Source: DATKRB01 sp035532415 (GTDB lineage: Bacteria; Actinomycetota; Acidimicrobiia; Acidimicrobiales; RAAP-2). From it: a stretch of DNA of 8,409 nt. The stretch spans positions 1-8,409 of the forward strand of contig DATKRB010000025.1 in assembly GCA_035532415.1 (NCBI GenBank), given 5' to 3'. The translations under genes were made by a program, and so were the position numbers. Positions within the stretch are counted from its first letter, which is position 1; each line of letters begins with the position of its first letter. Of the stretch, positions 6,820-8,409 are shown in pieces. The notes under the pieces are model-generated. The model worked only from the letters and a program-made list of their open reading frames with translations, did no database searches and was not told where the DNA came from.

Positions 6820-8340
6820 TCACGTCGATGTTGCTCCGGTCGATCCGCGGTCGGCCGGCTTCGAGGGAACAGCGAGGCGGGAGGCGATCGCTCGATGCGT
6901 GACCTTCCGATAGAGGGCTTCCATGGCGAACGATCCGCCGACGAGCCCACCAACGATGACCACACCCCAGAGGTTGCGGGTCCGCTCCTCCAGGATCAGG
7001 GCAACGAGCGAGGCGGCGCATGCCACAGCTGCGACCACAGCCAAGGCGCGCTGTGTCCTGCGTTCGGCCAGGCGAGCAGCTGCAATGTTCACCGCGGCGA
7101 AGATGACCAGGAACGCTGCACTGCCGGTGAGGGCGATGCTGTTGAGGTTGAAGGCATTGGCGACAACGAGGGTGAGTCCGGTGGTGACCAGCAGACCCTC
7201 GACGGGTCGGTCCCAGACCTTCTTGTCGAACGCCTCTGGAAGCTCACCGGAACGGGCGATCGTCCACGACAGTCGGGCGGAGCCATAGAGGGTGGCGTTG
7301 ATGGCTGACGTCGTCGAGAGCAGAGCGGCGACCGCCACAAGTACGAATCCGACCTGACCGAGGCCCGGACGGGCTGCCACCGCCAGGACGTAGGAGCTTG
7401 CGCCACGCACCTGAGTGATGGTGAGGGTTCCCACGGTCACGATGGAAACCAGCACGTACAAGACGATCGTGGACCCGACGGAGAGGTAGAGCGCCAGTGG
7501 GAGCGTGCGGCGGGGATTGCGCACGTCCTCGGCGGCGTTGGAGATGAGCTCGAAACCCTCGTAGGCGACGAAGATCACCATGCCTCCTCCGACGATGGCG
7601 AGAGGATCCGGCCACGCACGCGGGGACAGGTGGGACGGGTGAACACCGTGAAAGGCCGCGGCCACCACGAGGAGCAGGATGGCCACCTTGGCCGCGACGA
7701 TCCATTCCTCGGCGCGACCCACGACGGAGGCCCGGGCGACGTTGAGGACGGCGATCACGATGATGACGCCGCTGAGGAGGAGATGGTCGACCACGGCCGA
7801 CGGGCGTCCCGGGAGGAGACTGTCCGCATATCCGGCAAAGGCGGCGGCGTACAGCGAGATCATCACGACGTAGCTGAGCCACAACAGGACGTTGAGTCCG
7901 CCGACGAAGACACCCGACCCGAATGTCTCGTTGAGAAAGGTGACCGTCCCGCCGCGGCTCGGGTAGGCGACCGAAAGCCGGGCATAGGAAGTGGCGGTGA
8001 GGAGGGCCACGCCGCCAGCGATGAGAAACGCGATCGGAGCGGCGCCTCGCGCCAATTCGATGGACAATCCGAGGACAGCAAAGATGCCACCACCGACCAT
8101 CCCGCCGATCCCGATCGCCACCGTGCTCGCCAAGCCAAGGGTCCGCCGTGGCCGATCGACTGGCCCTGTAGAGGTCGTAGCTTTCGGTGCCACGGGAACC
8201 TGCTTCGGTTGGTGAACGCGCTCGGATCTCGTCGACGAAATGCGAGCGCAGGCGGCACGGGAGAACTTAGCTGTTGCCGGCAATAGGTCCCTGCTGAGAC
8301 CGAATTGCCGACAACTGGATCTGACTGGACAGCTAGCCAT
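6820..8340 (-). CDS. APC-superfamily amino acid permease
   Basis: A 506-residue inner-membrane secondary transporter, probably importing amino acids or related amines by cation symport or exchange. About twelve hydrophobic segments occur between residues 70 and 475. Helix 1 carries the Gly-rich 'GIGGMVGGGIF', the unwound substrate-binding segment of APC transporters. After helix 6, 'YEGFELISNAAEDVRNPRRTLP' in shorter pieces (YEGFE near 260-264, NPRRTLP near 275-281) matches the classical APC loop. The C-terminus is hydrophilic, with no added domain. ATG 8340 has GAGGTGA directly upstream and is used here. However, about 19 of the first 50 codons end in A or T, including AGA, CTA and TGT, whereas the body is strongly GC-ending. 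GTG at 8193, with an AGG five bases ahead, would give a 457-residue protein of more usual N-terminal length and may be the true start. Substrate unknown; no operon partner is visible within 400 bp downstream. Confidence 0.93.
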   Translation of the reverse strand: MASCPVRSSCRQFGLSRDLLPATAKFSRAACARISSTRSERVHQPKQVPVAPKATTSTGPVDRPRRTLGLASTVAIGIGGMVGGGIFAVLGLSIELARGAAPIAFLIAGGVALLTATSYARLSVAYPSRGGTVTFLNETFGSGVFVGGLNVLLWLSYVVMISLYAAAFAGYADSLLPGRPSAVVDHLLLSGVIIVIAVLNVARASVVGRAEEWIVAAKVAILLLVVAAAFHGVHPSHLSPRAWPDPLAIVGGGMVIFVAYEGFELISNAAEDVRNPRRTLPLALYLSVGSTIVLYVLVSIVTVGTLTITQVRGASSYVLAVAARPGLGQVGFVLVAVAALLSTTSAINATLYGSARLSWTIARSGELPEAFDKKVWDRPVEGLLVTTGLTLVVANAFNLNSIALTGSAAFLVIFAAVNIAAARLAERRTQRALAVVAAVACAASLVALILEERTRNLWGVVIVGGLVGGSFAMEALYRKVTHRAIASRLAVPSKPADRGSTGATST

Positions 8341-8347
8341 TCACCTC
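8341..8347 (-). promoter_or_regulatory. Shine-Dalgarno sequence GAGGTGA for the permease ATG at 8340
   Basis: On the minus strand GAGGTGA directly abuts the ATG. It is complementary to the end of 16S rRNA (UCACCUC), but its spacing to the start is short. It is the main argument for the longer permease form, against the codon-usage argument for the GTG at 8193. Confidence 0.4.
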
Positions 8348-8409
8348 GCGTACTGCGACACCCGGCCGAGCGACGCGCCGTTCAAGGCAGCTTCAGTGGC
8401 ATGCATTAG

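Noticed and set aside
6410..7021. 203-codon minus-strand frame overlapping the permease C-terminus
   Set aside because: It overlaps the permease in another frame by about 200 bp, matches no family I know and has poor codon bias.

Overview
The window is high-GC DNA with all four recognisable genes on the minus strand, so they are read from right to left. Base composition, GTG starts, and the 42-residue 'GYWLV-x(2)-DGGIF' repeat present in two proteins suggest a high-GC actinobacterium. That repeat, as I know it, is common in Acidimicrobiia, but the class-level placement is an inference.

Read in the direction of transcription, the layout is as follows. (1) At 6820-8340 lies a 12-helix APC-superfamily amino acid permease. 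(2) At 6403-6819 there is about 417 bp with no convincing gene. (3) At 5290-6402 lies a secreted or membrane-anchored protein with 42-residue repeats and a C-terminal DUF4232-like domain. (4) At 5097-5145 is the 3' part of a tRNA-Thr (anticodon CGU): acceptor 3' strand, T arm and anticodon arm are present, but the 5' half is missing. (5) At 4059-5066 lies a zinc-independent MDR-family NADPH oxidoreductase (PTGR/CurA type), followed by a GC-rich hairpin. (6) At 60-3959 lies a very large exported multidomain protein: N-terminal membrane segment, beta-propeller-like region, clan GH-A-like glycoside hydrolase barrel with both catalytic Glu motifs, F5/8-type C-like domain, Pro/Thr/Gly linker, then about four 42-residue repeats.

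The tRNA fragment looks like the distal attachment-site scar of an element that integrated into a tRNA-Thr gene. By the usual geometry of tRNA integration, the element lies to the right of the scar (above 5146) and the chromosome to the left. Base composition agrees: 60-base rows counted by hand give 72-75% G+C on the left (rows 1261, 2401, 4381) and 60-63% on the right (rows 6421, 6601, 7141). No integrase is in the window.

The genes do not form an obvious single pathway. The two repeat proteins are probably both displayed outside the cell and share a repeat module across the proposed boundary. The glycoside hydrolase probably acts on extracellular polysaccharide. The permease and oxidoreductase look like ordinary metabolic genes. 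The most unusual items are the architecture of the glycoside hydrolase, the exact 126-bp repeat periodicity shared by two unrelated protein contexts, and the tRNA scar.
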